Part shown: in pieces, positions 18,594 through 26,511 of the stretch
Layout: every line of letters starts with the position of its first letter
How positions within the stretch are numbered: position 1 is the stretch's first letter
Source: Paraplanobispora takensis
Lineage (GTDB): Bacteria; Actinomycetota; Actinomycetes; Streptosporangiales; Streptosporangiaceae
Length of the DNA stretch: 64,000 nt
Assembly (NCBI RefSeq): GCF_016863195.1
Contig: NZ_BOOK01000004.1
Coordinates: 248,001-312,000 of the forward strand
Reading direction: 5' to 3'
Program-made: the position numbers and the translations under genes
The notes under the pieces: generated by a model
What the model saw: only the letters and a program-made list of their open reading frames with translations
Database searches by the model: none
What the model was told of the DNA's origin: nothing

Positions 18594-19234
18594 TAGTCCT
18601 CCAGAAGGTGCCGGGTGGCATCGGCGCGGTGATCGGCGAGTTGGTCGACCTCTTCGGCGAGATCGCCGATGCCGCCTGGCTCGTCGTCCGGCAGAGGGTT
18701 ACCCCTGGCCCATCTGCGAAGCCGGGCAAGCCCGGAACCGAGGTCGGGCAGAGGTGGTCCCCCTGCGAGGTCGAGCCGCACATCACGTTGACGCCTCTTG
18801 AGAGCCTCCTGCATGGGAGGCGTCTGACAGGCGAGATCACGCAGCTGCCCGGCCGACCATCGCCCGTAGTCAGCCAGGACACCGTTCACGATCTCCGCGA
18901 ACTCGGCGTCGATGTCCGTCCGGGGAGTGTCCACGAGATGGACGAGACATTCCCGATGACCCGCGAAGGGATCGGCCTTGTCTTCCACGAGGATGATGCC
19001 CGCCTCACGAAGGTCCTCCTCGACCTCGGCAAGGCGCCGGCTGTGGGGACCCCGGTCGCGCCATCTCCATTCGACGCCCGAACCGGGAGGGAGGCCGTTC
19101 TCGACGGCGCGCAGGTCGGCGAGATAGAGAAGCTCACTGAGCTTGGTGCGATTGACGCGCACACCGCTGACACGGGCCGTCGCCAGCAGATGGGCGACTG
19201 CCGCAGCGGGACCCCGAAGGGTCACAGCGGACAT
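18593..19234 (-). CDS. Panacea-domain antitoxin (DUF4065/SocA-like)
   Basis: 213 residues. The N-terminal half matches the Panacea pattern: VAHLLATARVSG.RVNRTKLSELLYLADLRA, then a HSRRLAEVEEDL segment. Panacea is known as an exchangeable antitoxin domain that neutralises many unrelated toxins. The C-terminal region is Arg/Leu/Asp-rich and could contact the toxin. I chose the ATG at 19232-19234 because a TACACT -10-like box lies about nine bases upstream and the family homology begins here; a TTG at 19321 would add 29 residues. It overlaps the toxin gene by one base and precedes it, the standard antitoxin-first order. Confidence 0.75.
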   Translation of the reverse strand: MSAVTLRGPAAAVAHLLATARVSGVRVNRTKLSELLYLADLRAVENGLPPGSGVEWRWRDRGPHSRRLAEVEEDLREAGIILVEDKADPFAGHRECLVHLVDTPRTDIDAEFAEIVNGVLADYGRWSAGQLRDLACQTPPMQEALKRRQRDVRLDLAGGPPLPDLGSGLARLRRWARGNPLPDDEPGGIGDLAEEVDQLADHRADATRHLLED

Positions 19235-19501
19235 CACGGTGTCCAGTGTAGGCGCCGCGTTTCCCACGACCAGCACCTCCCGCTCCCTTCGATTGAAAAC
19301 GCGTTCGAGGACAGGGGTCAACGCTTCATGAGATTAGGCCAGGTCACCAGGGATTCGCAGGCGAGTCGACCTGCTCATCGACGACAGGGGCTCAGAGGAT
19401 CCCAAGTCATTCGCCCTCCCGCCATCAACGGGATGTCCTTCACTACGGGGCAGAATAGGAATCGTCAGAATATCCATATACAACCCGCATTAACATGCCA
19501 C

Positions 19502-20359
19502 TCATTCAGATATCCGCATTTTGTAGGCGAGCCCCTCGGGTTCGCCTACATCGGAATGCTCCGGCGCCTCACCGGTCGCGGGGGTGGCGTTCCACTCGTG
19601 GAGGGCGAACGGCTCTCCGGTGGTGATGGCGTGTACGGCCGACGCCGGGTAGGCGATCATGTCCGGGGGGAGGTCGTCCAGGGGGTGCCAGGCGATCTCG
19701 GAGCATTTGGCGGGCTCGGCGTTGCACGGCTCGCCGTTCCAGTTCCGGGCCAGGAAGAACAGGCCGACGCGGTCGGGGGCGCGGTGCATGACGTGGGCGA
19801 ACGTCAGGTCCTCGGGGGCGATCGTCACGCCGGTCTCCTCGTGGGTCTCCCTGACGGCCGCGGCCACGGCCGACTCCCCCGCTTCGAGGTGGCCGGAGGG
19901 CAGGTGCCAGCGGCCGTCGCCGTACCCGGTGTTCGCCCGGCGCAGCAGGAGCACCTCGCCGCCGCGGACCAGCAGCACGTGGACGTCCACGATGGCCCTG
20001 AACCGCTCCTTGACGACCGGCTCCGGGCCGGGACGGCGGCGGTCGAGGGCCTGGATCCACTTGGCGGCGACGGCGGCGACCTGGACCAGCTCCGTCCGCA
20101 GCGCCTCGGGGTCGTCCTCGGCGAACGCCTCCAGCACCTCCTCGATCAGGATGTGCCGCCAGGTCAGCGTCCCGTCCGCGAACGCCGCCGCGGTCTCGTC
20201 CTTGGCCCGCTCGGCCGCGGCCGCCCGCTCCGGGTCCGTGCCGTCGGCGATGTCCTGGATCCCCCACCGGGCGTCCTGGGCGGCGCGCTCGGTCCCGATG
20301 TCGGCGAGCACCCGCGCCAGCGAGCCCGGTACGCCGAAGTCCCCGTTCACCAGTGTCAT
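19502..20359 (-). CDS. MazG-like NTPase/NUDIX hydrolase fusion
   Basis: 285 residues with two nucleotide-hydrolase parts. Residues about 15-105 resemble the small all-alpha MazG-like NTP pyrophosphatases of actinobacteria and phages (ERAAQDARWGIQ, TWRHILIEEVLEAFAE, LRTELVQVAAVAAKWI). Residues about 120-245 form a NUDIX domain with a complete box GX5EX7REUXEEXGU (GHLEAGES ... RETHEETGV). Both folds clean up unwanted nucleotides, so a sanitising role is likely; substrates unknown. AAGGAC lies upstream of the ATG at 20357-20359. Confidence 0.85.
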   Translation of the reverse strand: MTLVNGDFGVPGSLARVLADIGTERAAQDARWGIQDIADGTDPERAAAAERAKDETAAAFADGTLTWRHILIEEVLEAFAEDDPEALRTELVQVAAVAAKWIQALDRRRPGPEPVVKERFRAIVDVHVLLVRGGEVLLLRRANTGYGDGRWHLPSGHLEAGESAVAAAVRETHEETGVTIAPEDLTFAHVMHRAPDRVGLFFLARNWNGEPCNAEPAKCSEIAWHPLDDLPPDMIAYPASAVHAITTGEPFALHEWNATPATGEAPEHSDVGEPEGLAYKMRISE

Positions 20360-20415
20360 GCGCCGCGACGTCCTTCCGCTCTCCTCACGTCAGGGCACGC
20401 TACAGGTCACCTGCG

Positions 20416-21129
20416 TCAGCCGGGGTCCTCACCGGTCATGACCGCTTCCACCCGGTCCACGGGCAGCCTCCAGAAGTCCCCGGTGAAGCCCGCCTCCGTG
20501 AGCAGCCGCTGCGAGGCGGCCGTCCGGCGCGGGCGGTAGTCCGGGTCGAGGCGGTCGCCGTACCAGGGCTGGGCGAGCCTCCACAGCCGGGCGACCGGCA
20601 CGGCCTCCCCTGTGGCACGGCCCGTTCTCGCCGACCAGCGCGCCAGGTGCTCGGCGGAGCAGAAGGTGCGCAGGTTGCCGCACGTGTCGATGACGTCGTG
20701 CCACCACTCGCGGGCGGGCCGGGGGACGTGCGCCACCCAGTCCTGCCCAGGCGGGCGGCTCGGGCCGGCCTCCATGCGCAGCTCCCGCCCGCAGCCGGGG
20801 CAGCGGGTGGCGACGACGACCTCCAGCTTGAGCGCCGCGCCGATGCCGAAGGAGTCCCAGGTGCAGCCGCCCCACCACATGCGGTCGTCGTACGGCGCCG
20901 CGGGGGTCACCACGAACCCCATCGGCGCGGCGGAGAACGGGTGCGCCATCCGGATCGCGTCGCCGTAGTCCCCCAGCACCACCGCGTGGGCGTCGTGGAG
21001 GTCCTCCAGCCCGTTCAGCACGGCCTTCCCGTCCAGGCCGAGCCGGTCTGCGAGCTCGGCCACCGAAGGCGCCCGGCCCTCCCGCGCGAACGTGTCGAGC
21101 ACCAGCCGGCGGATGTCCCGATGCTTCAT
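20416..21129 (-). CDS. Alkylmercury lyase (MerB)-like protein
   Basis: 237 residues. An N-terminal winged-helix-like region (IRRLVLDTFAREGRAPSVAEL) is followed by the MerB core: RMAHPFSAAPMGF, then GCTWDSFGIGAAL, which keeps the Cys-x-x-Asp pair of MerB (C96, D99 in the plasmid enzyme), and FCSAEHLARW, which supplies the second Cys (C159). An extra CPGC pair is present. MerB breaks C-Hg bonds, but many actinobacterial homologues have no mer operon nearby, as here, so mercury chemistry is uncertain. The start at 21127-21129 has GGAGGT seven bases upstream. It follows the kptA-like gene by 30 bp. Confidence 0.75.
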   Translation of the reverse strand: MKHRDIRRLVLDTFAREGRAPSVAELADRLGLDGKAVLNGLEDLHDAHAVVLGDYGDAIRMAHPFSAAPMGFVVTPAAPYDDRMWWGGCTWDSFGIGAALKLEVVVATRCPGCGRELRMEAGPSRPPGQDWVAHVPRPAREWWHDVIDTCGNLRTFCSAEHLARWSARTGRATGEAVPVARLWRLAQPWYGDRLDPDYRPRRTAASQRLLTEAGFTGDFWRLPVDRVEAVMTGEDPG

Positions 21130-21159
21130 GGCCCGCACCTCCACTCCGCCCATCATCCT

Positions 21160-21705
21160 TCAGCCCGGGAAACGGATGAAGGACGGGGGGACGTGCCCGA
21201 CCAGCCAGACGCCGTTGGCGCTCAGGTGGAACTCGTGCCCGGCGGCGTGCATGGCTGCGGCGTCGACGGCCAGCACGACCGGCCTGCCCCGGCGGGAGCC
21301 CACCCGGGTGGCGGTCTCGCGGTCGGGGGACAGGTGCACGTGGTGGCGGCCCATCGGGCGCAGCCCCTCGGCGCGGATCGCGGCGACGTTGCCGGCCACG
21401 GTGCCGTGGTAGAGGAAGGCGGGCGGCTCGGCCACCGGCAGGTCGAGCTCCACCGGGACGGAGTGCCCCTGGCTGGCGCGGATCCTGCCGTCCTCGATCG
21501 CGTAGCGCCGCTTGTCGTTGCCCGCGACGACCTGTTCCAGCTCCTCGGGCGAGATCGGGAACCCGTGCGCGGCCGCGGCCGCCAGCAGCGCGTCCACCTC
21601 CACCCAGCCCCGGGCGTCCAGCTCGATCCCGATCCGCTCGGGCTGGTGCCGCAGATGCTTGGCCAGGTACTTGGAGACCTTCACCAGCCGCCGCTCATCC
21701 GTCAT
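21160..21705 (-). CDS. kptA: RNA 2'-phosphotransferase (Tpt1/KptA)
   Basis: 181 residues, the usual length. The family's residues are visible: an N-terminal KYLAKHLRHQPE Arg-His, SQGHS, YHGT, and HVHLSPDRETA. Tpt1/KptA transfers an RNA 2'-phosphate to NAD+; in eukaryotes this finishes tRNA splicing, while the bacterial substrate is unknown. The ATG at 21703-21705 begins the homology; an upstream in-frame extension is encoded by the 15-bp repeats and is unlikely to be translated. Divergent from the 471-residue gene at 21838 and about 1.7 kb from an atypical tRNA. Confidence 0.9.
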   Translation of the reverse strand: MTDERRLVKVSKYLAKHLRHQPERIGIELDARGWVEVDALLAAAAAHGFPISPEELEQVVAGNDKRRYAIEDGRIRASQGHSVPVELDLPVAEPPAFLYHGTVAGNVAAIRAEGLRPMGRHHVHLSPDRETATRVGSRRGRPVVLAVDAAAMHAAGHEFHLSANGVWLVGHVPPSFIRFPG

Positions 21706-21745
21706 GCCGTCACATTCTGGCCGACCGGTCCTCCGCCTGGCGATC

Positions 21746-21805
21746 GGATAATCCGGCCTCGGGTAGTCCGGTCCCGGGTAGTCCGGTCCCGGGTAATTCG
21801 GTCGA
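21746..21805. repeat. Four tandem 15-bp repeats in a divergent promoter region
   Basis: Units are 21746-21760, 21761-21775, 21776-21790 and 21791-21805. The two central ones are identical (GGGTAGTCCGGTCCC); the outer two differ at 3-5 positions. The array fills most of the gap between the kptA-like start (21705) and the unknown gene start (21838), so it may bind a regulator. Confidence 0.8.
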
Positions 21806-21837
21806 AGTGCGGGGACGGCGGCGCGCATCATGGCGGC

Positions 21838-23253
21838 ATGGCATCTCGCAGGGAGAAGGACACCTCACGGCGGAGGATCCTCGTGGAGCTGCACGCGTCG
21901 CTGGACCGGCGCTATCGCCCCGAGGACGTCGCCGACCTGGTCTTGCGCGCCCTGGAGGGGCGGCTGGTACGGCGTGAGCGGGCCGTGCTGGAGCGCGCGG
22001 CCGGGCGTTCGTCGCGGGTGACGGGACAGTTCTCCTCCATGCCGGACGACTTCGCCCGGCCGGTCGGCGGCGCCCGCCAGGTCGCGGCGGCCAACCGGCT
22101 GTTCGGACGGTCCTCCGAGGTGGACGCCGACGACGCGGACCGGTTGCTCGCCTTCGCGGCGCGGACCGGCCGGGCCGTCGGATGGGCGCCGGACCGGACC
22201 GACTTCCTGCGCGACCGGCTGAACCGGCAGGCCCGGGACGCCGCCGGGATGGACCTGTCCAAGCGGCAGTACAACCGCCGCTTCCGCGTGCTGCGCCGCC
22301 TGGCCGCCAAGGCCGGGACGCTCGCCGCCGAGCAGGACAAGCGGCGGATGCTCATGGTCGGCGTCGCCGGGTTCGCCTCGGACATCCCGCTGGAGCGCTT
22401 CCTGGCCGATCCCGACGCCGCCTGCTTCGTGGCCTACTACACCGCGCGGCGCAAGCTGCGCCGGGAGTTCAGCCTGTCGGGCCGGGAGAACCCGTTCGAC
22501 GAGATCGCCGAGGTCCTGTTCGACCGGTGCCGGGCCGGCGGCGACTGGTGGATGATCGCCCAGGTCCGCGCCGCACCGGACGTGCTGGAGCGCCTGACCG
22601 AGCGGGAGCGCGGGCTGCTGCTCGGCCGGTGGTCGGCGGTCATGCGGCACGCCGCCGAGCGGCTGGGCAGGACGTGGCGGCCCGGTTCGGACCGGGAGAC
22701 GATGATCGTCCGGCGCGGGGACGACTCCTCGACCTGGAACACCGTCGCGACCGCCTACAACGCGGCGCGCGCCGGATGGCTGGCGTGCCTGCAGTCGCTC
22801 GGCGCGCTGGAGCTCCTGGACGCCGCCTGCCCCGGCAAGGCCATGCGCCTGATGGCCGCCGACCTGGCCTTCTGGCACCGCGGCACCGGCGGGGACGTCG
22901 ACCCCGCCACCATGGTCTGGGCCCTGCTGCCGCCGCCGTGGCAGGTACTGGACGGCACCGCCTCGTGCACGCGGGCCGAGGTCGAGGAGGTCTGCCGGAT
23001 GGCGGGGCTGGACCCGGAGCGGTCCGGCTGGACGGCGCCCGCGGCCACGCGCGGGGTGGCGGCCTTCCGGCCGACCCCCGAGCTGGTGCACGGGGTGACC
23101 GTCGCCGACCCGGTGTGGGCGTCGCTGCTGCGCCGGGCCGGGGCGTTCAGCGGCAGGCCCGTCAAGGCGGAGCTCGCCGGCGACGCGGCCCACGGCCTGG
23201 CCGCCGGCGTCGTGCTCAGCGATCTGCCGGTGCGGGACGACGCACCGGAGTGA
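21838..23253 (+). CDS. Conserved actinobacterial protein of unknown function
   Basis: 471 residues, mostly helical, with no signal peptide or membrane segment. The N-terminal 30 residues are basic (SRREKDTSRRRILVELH). A central Arg-rich stretch (KRQYNRRFRVLRRLAAKAG) looks nucleic-acid-binding. The second half has a conserved-looking core: STWNTVATAYNAARAGWL, CPGKAMRLMAADLAFWHR, and FRPTPELVHGVTVADP. I recognise the pattern from uncharacterised actinobacterial proteins but know no function. It lies between kptA (divergent) and a tRNA gene, so an RNA-related role is conceivable but speculative. Confidence 0.75.
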   Translation: MASRREKDTSRRRILVELHASLDRRYRPEDVADLVLRALEGRLVRRERAVLERAAGRSSRVTGQFSSMPDDFARPVGGARQVAAANRLFGRSSEVDADDADRLLAFAARTGRAVGWAPDRTDFLRDRLNRQARDAAGMDLSKRQYNRRFRVLRRLAAKAGTLAAEQDKRRMLMVGVAGFASDIPLERFLADPDAACFVAYYTARRKLRREFSLSGRENPFDEIAEVLFDRCRAGGDWWMIAQVRAAPDVLERLTERERGLLLGRWSAVMRHAAERLGRTWRPGSDRETMIVRRGDDSSTWNTVATAYNAARAGWLACLQSLGALELLDAACPGKAMRLMAADLAFWHRGTGGDVDPATMVWALLPPPWQVLDGTASCTRAEVEEVCRMAGLDPERSGWTAPAATRGVAAFRPTPELVHGVTVADPVWASLLRRAGAFSGRPVKAELAGDAAHGLAAGVVLSDLPVRDDAPE

Positions 23254-23399
23254 CGGACCTCCTCGGGGACGGCTCCTGCGGCCCCGGGAGGGCTCCGGCG
23301 ATCCCGGCGCGACTGCGGCGGCTCCGGGGAGGGACGGCTGCGGCGGTCCGGGAAAATCGCTGGGCGCCGGGGCGGAGGGGGCTGCATGATGAGAGCGGC

Positions 23400-23472
23400 C
23401 TCACCGTAGCTCAGTGGTAGAGCGCCCGGCTCTGGGACCGGGTGGACGCCGGTTCGAGCCCGGTCGGTGAGG
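23400..23472 (+). tRNA. tRNA with 8-nt anticodon loop (Gln-CUG or Pro-like)
   Basis: Cloverleaf: acceptor CTCACCG/CGGTGAG, D arm GCTC-AGTGGTA-GAGC, anticodon stem CCCGG/CCGGG, five-base variable loop, T arm with TTCGAGC loop. The anticodon loop (23430-23437) reads CTCTGGGA, eight bases instead of seven. Placing U33 at the first T gives anticodon CUG (Gln). Reading from the 3' side gives UGG followed by G-A, as in proline tRNAs, or a four-base CUGG. G is at the discriminator position and CCA is not encoded. Pairing continues beyond the acceptor stem by three more base pairs (GGC 5', GCC 3'). Confidence 0.75.
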
Positions 23473-23483
23473 CCCGCGGTCTC

Positions 23484-23510
23484 CTCCCGCCCCGCGCGCC
23501 GGGACGGGAG
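23484..23510 (+). terminator. Hairpin after tRNA
   Basis: An eleven-base stem with one mismatch (CTCCCGCCCCG / CGGGACGGGAG) and a five-base loop, starting twelve bases after the tRNA. Confidence 0.5.
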
Positions 23511-23586
23511 CCCCGGCCCGGCCGGGCGTGGACCACCCCGGCCGGGCTCGGTCCGCCCCGGCTCGACCCGGCCGGGCCCGATCCCG

Positions 23587-24420
23587 TCAGACCGCCTCGG
23601 CCACCGCGCGGGCCATGCCGGCCGCCGCGTCGGGGGCGTAGCGCAGGAACAGGTACGGCTCGGTCAGTTCGACCTCGATGACCGCCGCACCGCCGTCGGG
23701 CAGGCGGACCAGGTCGACCCGGGCGTACAGCACGCCGGGGAACTCCGCCAGGACCCGCTCGGCGAGCGCCACCTGGTCGGGGTCGGGGTCGCGCAGCTGG
23801 GCCCGGGCGTTGTCGGCGTCCGGCGCGGCGGTGCCCCCGGCCAGCATCGGGTTGCGGCGCACGGTGTGGCTGAGGCGCCCGCCGAAGTACAGCAGCGAGG
23901 TCTCCCCCTCGGTCTCGACCATGTCCAGGTACGGCTGGATCATCGCGGTCCGGCCCTCGGCGGCCAGCCGGGCGGCGTGCGCCTCGGCCTTGCCCCGGTC
24001 GGTGGTCCTGATGGTGTCGCGGGCACCCGCCGAGATCGCGGGCTTGACCACGTACTCGTCGAGGTCCGGCAGGTCCACCGCCTGCCCCGGCTCGACCCAG
24101 GAGGTGGGGATGATCGGCACCGCCAGGTCCCGCAGGTACGTCTTGTCGGTGTTGCGCTCCAGCACGGCGGCCGGGTTGGCCAGCCGGGTGACGGACTCCA
24201 CCCGGCGCGCCCAGTCGAGGAACTCCGCACGGCGGGCCACGTAGTCCCAGACCGAGCGGACGACCACGATGTCGAAGGCGGACCAGTCGACCCCGGGGTC
24301 GTCCCAGCGCACGATCCGCCCGTCGATCCCGGCCTCGGCCCAGGCGGCGAGCGCGATCTCCTTCTCGTCGTCGAAGCCGTCCGGGTCCTCGTACGTCACG
24401 TACGCCGCGGAAACGCTCAC
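23587..24420 (-). CDS. ATP-grasp carboxylate-amine ligase-like protein
   Basis: 277 residues, ATP-grasp fold of the RimK/glutathione-synthetase type; the opening FDIVVVRSVWDYVARRAEFLDW pattern is shared with the DcsG-like ligase of D-cycloserine synthesis. Visible parts: an N-terminal preATP-grasp domain, an ATP-binding lysine segment (DEYVVKPAISAGARDT, about residue 148), and a metal-binding end (YARVDLVR, VIEVELTEPYLFL). Such enzymes form an amide via an acyl phosphate. GTG start with a CATAGG -10-like box just upstream, so possibly leaderless. No pathway partners are adjacent. Confidence 0.85.
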   Translation of the reverse strand: MSVSAAYVTYEDPDGFDDEKEIALAAWAEAGIDGRIVRWDDPGVDWSAFDIVVVRSVWDYVARRAEFLDWARRVESVTRLANPAAVLERNTDKTYLRDLAVPIIPTSWVEPGQAVDLPDLDEYVVKPAISAGARDTIRTTDRGKAEAHAARLAAEGRTAMIQPYLDMVETEGETSLLYFGGRLSHTVRRNPMLAGGTAAPDADNARAQLRDPDPDQVALAERVLAEFPGVLYARVDLVRLPDGGAAVIEVELTEPYLFLRYAPDAAAGMARAVAEAV

Positions 24421-24542
24421 AGCAATGCCCCTATGTCAGTATCCAAACAATGCTGAGGACATTACACAGCGGACACGAGACCTCAATCCAACCGTAGTCC
24501 CACCATTCGGGACGCCCATCGCCGAACGGGAGGATCCGATCC

Positions 24543-25448
24543 CTACGCGCCGTAGACCGGTTCCGGGTCCGGGGCGTCGGCCAGCAGCTTGGCGACCGCC
24601 TCGCCGACCTCGGCCGCCTCCCACCGGGAGTCCCGTTCGGCGCGCGGGCCGTGCCGCCAGCCGTCGGCGAGCGAGATGACCCCGCCCTCCACCTCGAACA
24701 CCCGGCCCGTCACGTGCGCGGACTCGATCGACCCCAGCCAGGCCACCAGCGGCGCCACGTTGGCCGGGTCCATCGCGTCGAACCCGTCCCGCGGGCGGGC
24801 CATCGTCTCGGCGAAGACCCGCTCGGTCATCCGGGTGCGGGCGGCCGGGGCGATCGCGTTCGCGGTCACCCCGTAGCGGCCCAGTTCGGCGGCGGCCACC
24901 ACCGTGAACGCCGCGATGCCGGCCTTGGCCGCGGCGTAGTTGCCCTGGCCCACGCTGCCGAGCAGTCCCGCCCCCGATGAGGTGTTGATCACCCGGGCGT
25001 CCACCCGCTCACCCGACTTCGCACGCTCCCGCCAGTGCGCCGCGGCGTGCCGCAACGGCAGGAAGTGACCCTTGAGGTGCACCCGGATCACGTCGTCCCA
25101 TTCCTGCTCGGTCATCGAGACCAGCATCCGGTCGCGGACGAACCCGGCGTTGTTCACCAGCACGTCCAGCCGCCCGAAGGCGCTCACCGCCATCTTGACC
25201 AGCCGGGCCGCGCCGTCCCAGTCGGCGACGTCGTCGCTGTTGGCCACCGCGCGGCCGCCCATGGCCTTGATCTCCTCGACCACCCCCAGCGCGGGGCCGC
25301 CGGAGCGCCCGGTGCCGTCCCGTCCGGCCCCCAGGTCGTTGACCACGACCGAGGCGCCCTGCCGGGCGAACTCCAGGGCGTGCTCCCGCCCGATGCCGCG
25401 CCCGGCACCGGTCACGATCACCACGCGGCCGTCACAGATCCCGCTCAT
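24543..25448 (-). CDS. SDR resembling mycobacterial Rv3548c/Rv3502c
   Basis: 301 residues. Longer SDR with TGAGRGIG at residue 13, VNDLGAG after beta-2, a NNAG motif, catalytic Ser in NTSSGAG and YAAAK, and a C-terminal extension (about 40 residues past the core) similar to the 3-hydroxyacyl-CoA-type SDRs of the actinobacterial steroid regulons. It follows the SDR at 25492 by 43 bp on the same strand, recalling the adjacent pair Rv3548c-Rv3549c of the KstR2 regulon of M. tuberculosis. Likely dehydrogenates a 3-hydroxyacyl-CoA or hydroxysteroid; orthology is my judgement from memory of the family. Confidence 0.88.
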   Translation of the reverse strand: MSGICDGRVVIVTGAGRGIGREHALEFARQGASVVVNDLGAGRDGTGRSGGPALGVVEEIKAMGGRAVANSDDVADWDGAARLVKMAVSAFGRLDVLVNNAGFVRDRMLVSMTEQEWDDVIRVHLKGHFLPLRHAAAHWRERAKSGERVDARVINTSSGAGLLGSVGQGNYAAAKAGIAAFTVVAAAELGRYGVTANAIAPAARTRMTERVFAETMARPRDGFDAMDPANVAPLVAWLGSIESAHVTGRVFEVEGGVISLADGWRHGPRAERDSRWEAAEVGEAVAKLLADAPDPEPVYGA

Positions 25449-25491
25449 GCCAAGGTCCCTTCGCCGTGATCATCCAGAGTTTCCCCGCGGT

Positions 25492-26337
25492 TCATCCGCC
25501 GTGTCCAGAGGCGGCCTGTCCGGAGGCGGCCTGTCCGGAGGCGATCTCCCGCCAGGCGGGGATCTCCCCGCCGCCGTGCAGAGCGATCTCGGCTCCCGTC
25601 ACGTAGCCGGGGGCGGCCAGCCACAGGCACGCCTGCGCCACGTCCGCGGGCGAGGCCATCCGCCCGGCCGGTACGGCGGCGCCCATCCGCCGCACGCCCT
25701 CCGGTCCTCCGTAGTGGCCGGCCGCGGCCTCGGTCTCGGCCAGGCCGACGACCACCGTGTTGACCCGGACGCGCGGGGCCCACTCGGCGGCCAGGCACGC
25801 GGCCAGATGGTGCAGGCCCGCCTTCGCCGCGCCGTAGGCGGAGGTGCCGGGCGAGGGCCGCGCACCGCTCGAACTGCCGATCATGATGACCGACCCGGCG
25901 GCCCCCGCCTGCGCGCCGTCCGGTCCTCCCGGATCTCCCGGGACGCCCGGGGCACCTGAGGCACTCGCGGCCAGGAGGGGGTAGGCCCGCTGGGCGACCA
26001 GCAGCGGCGCGATCAGGTTGAGCTCGACGATCCGGGCGTGCAGCCGCGGCGAGGTCCCGGCCACGGGCGCGTACGGCGAGCCGCCCGCGTTGTTGACCAC
26101 GACGTCGAGCCGGCCGTACCGCTCCTCGATCCCCGCGAACAGCCGGTCCACCTCCGCCGGGTCCCTGACGTCGGCGGCGGCGAAGTCACCGGCCACGGAG
26201 GAGCCGGGCCTCCCTCGGGCGCACACGACCACGCGGGCCCCGGCCGCCAGGAACGCCTGCGCGATCCCGGCGCCGATCCCCCGGGTCCCGCCGGTGACCA
26301 GAACCACCGATCCGGTGTAGTCGTAGGAGACCCGCAC
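25492..26337 (-). CDS. SDR, first gene of KstR2-box operon (Rv3549c-like)
   Basis: 281 residues. TGGTRGIG near residue 15, NNAG near 78, catalytic Ser in GSSSGAR, YGAAK, and a C-terminal GAEIALHGGGEIPAW. Ends with an ASGQAASGQAASG repeat encoded by a GGAGGCGGCCTGTCC tandem unit at the 3' end. I chose the GTG at 26335-26337 because GAAGGCGAGGG lies just upstream; an ATG at 26377-26379, abutting the operator, would add 14 residues. First gene of the pair with 24543-25448 and preceded by a KstR2-like box. Confidence 0.85.
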   Translation of the reverse strand: MRVSYDYTGSVVLVTGGTRGIGAGIAQAFLAAGARVVVCARGRPGSSVAGDFAAADVRDPAEVDRLFAGIEERYGRLDVVVNNAGGSPYAPVAGTSPRLHARIVELNLIAPLLVAQRAYPLLAASASGAPGVPGDPGGPDGAQAGAAGSVIMIGSSSGARPSPGTSAYGAAKAGLHHLAACLAAEWAPRVRVNTVVVGLAETEAAAGHYGGPEGVRRMGAAVPAGRMASPADVAQACLWLAAPGYVTGAEIALHGGGEIPAWREIASGQAASGQAASGHGG

Positions 26338-26379
26338 GCCGGCCCTCGCCTTCTCTCCCGGTCCGCCGCACGCCACCAT

Positions 26380-26397
26380 ACCAAGCAAGCGTTAGGT
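26380..26397 (-). promoter_or_regulatory. KstR2-like operator upstream of SDR pair
   Basis: On the minus strand ACCTAACGCTTGCT agrees with A-N-CAAG-NN-CTTG-N-T at all but two fixed positions. It lies 43 bp before the chosen start codon. Confidence 0.55.
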
Positions 26398-26511
26398 AAT
26401 ACAGGAAGAGAAGGATGGTCCTTTACGAAGTAATGTCATCCCATGCCGGACACGCCCCGGTACGACGCACCGTCCGAGGCGCGCTCCGCCGACGTCCGGC
26501 ACGGCGGCGCG

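Noticed and set aside
20416-21129. Mercury-resistance operon
   Set aside because: Only a MerB-like gene is present; no merA, merR or mer transport gene is adjacent.
21838-23253. Phage or integrase origin for the unknown protein beside the tRNA
   Set aside because: No tyrosine-recombinase motif, no attachment-site duplication of the tRNA end and no phage genes were found.
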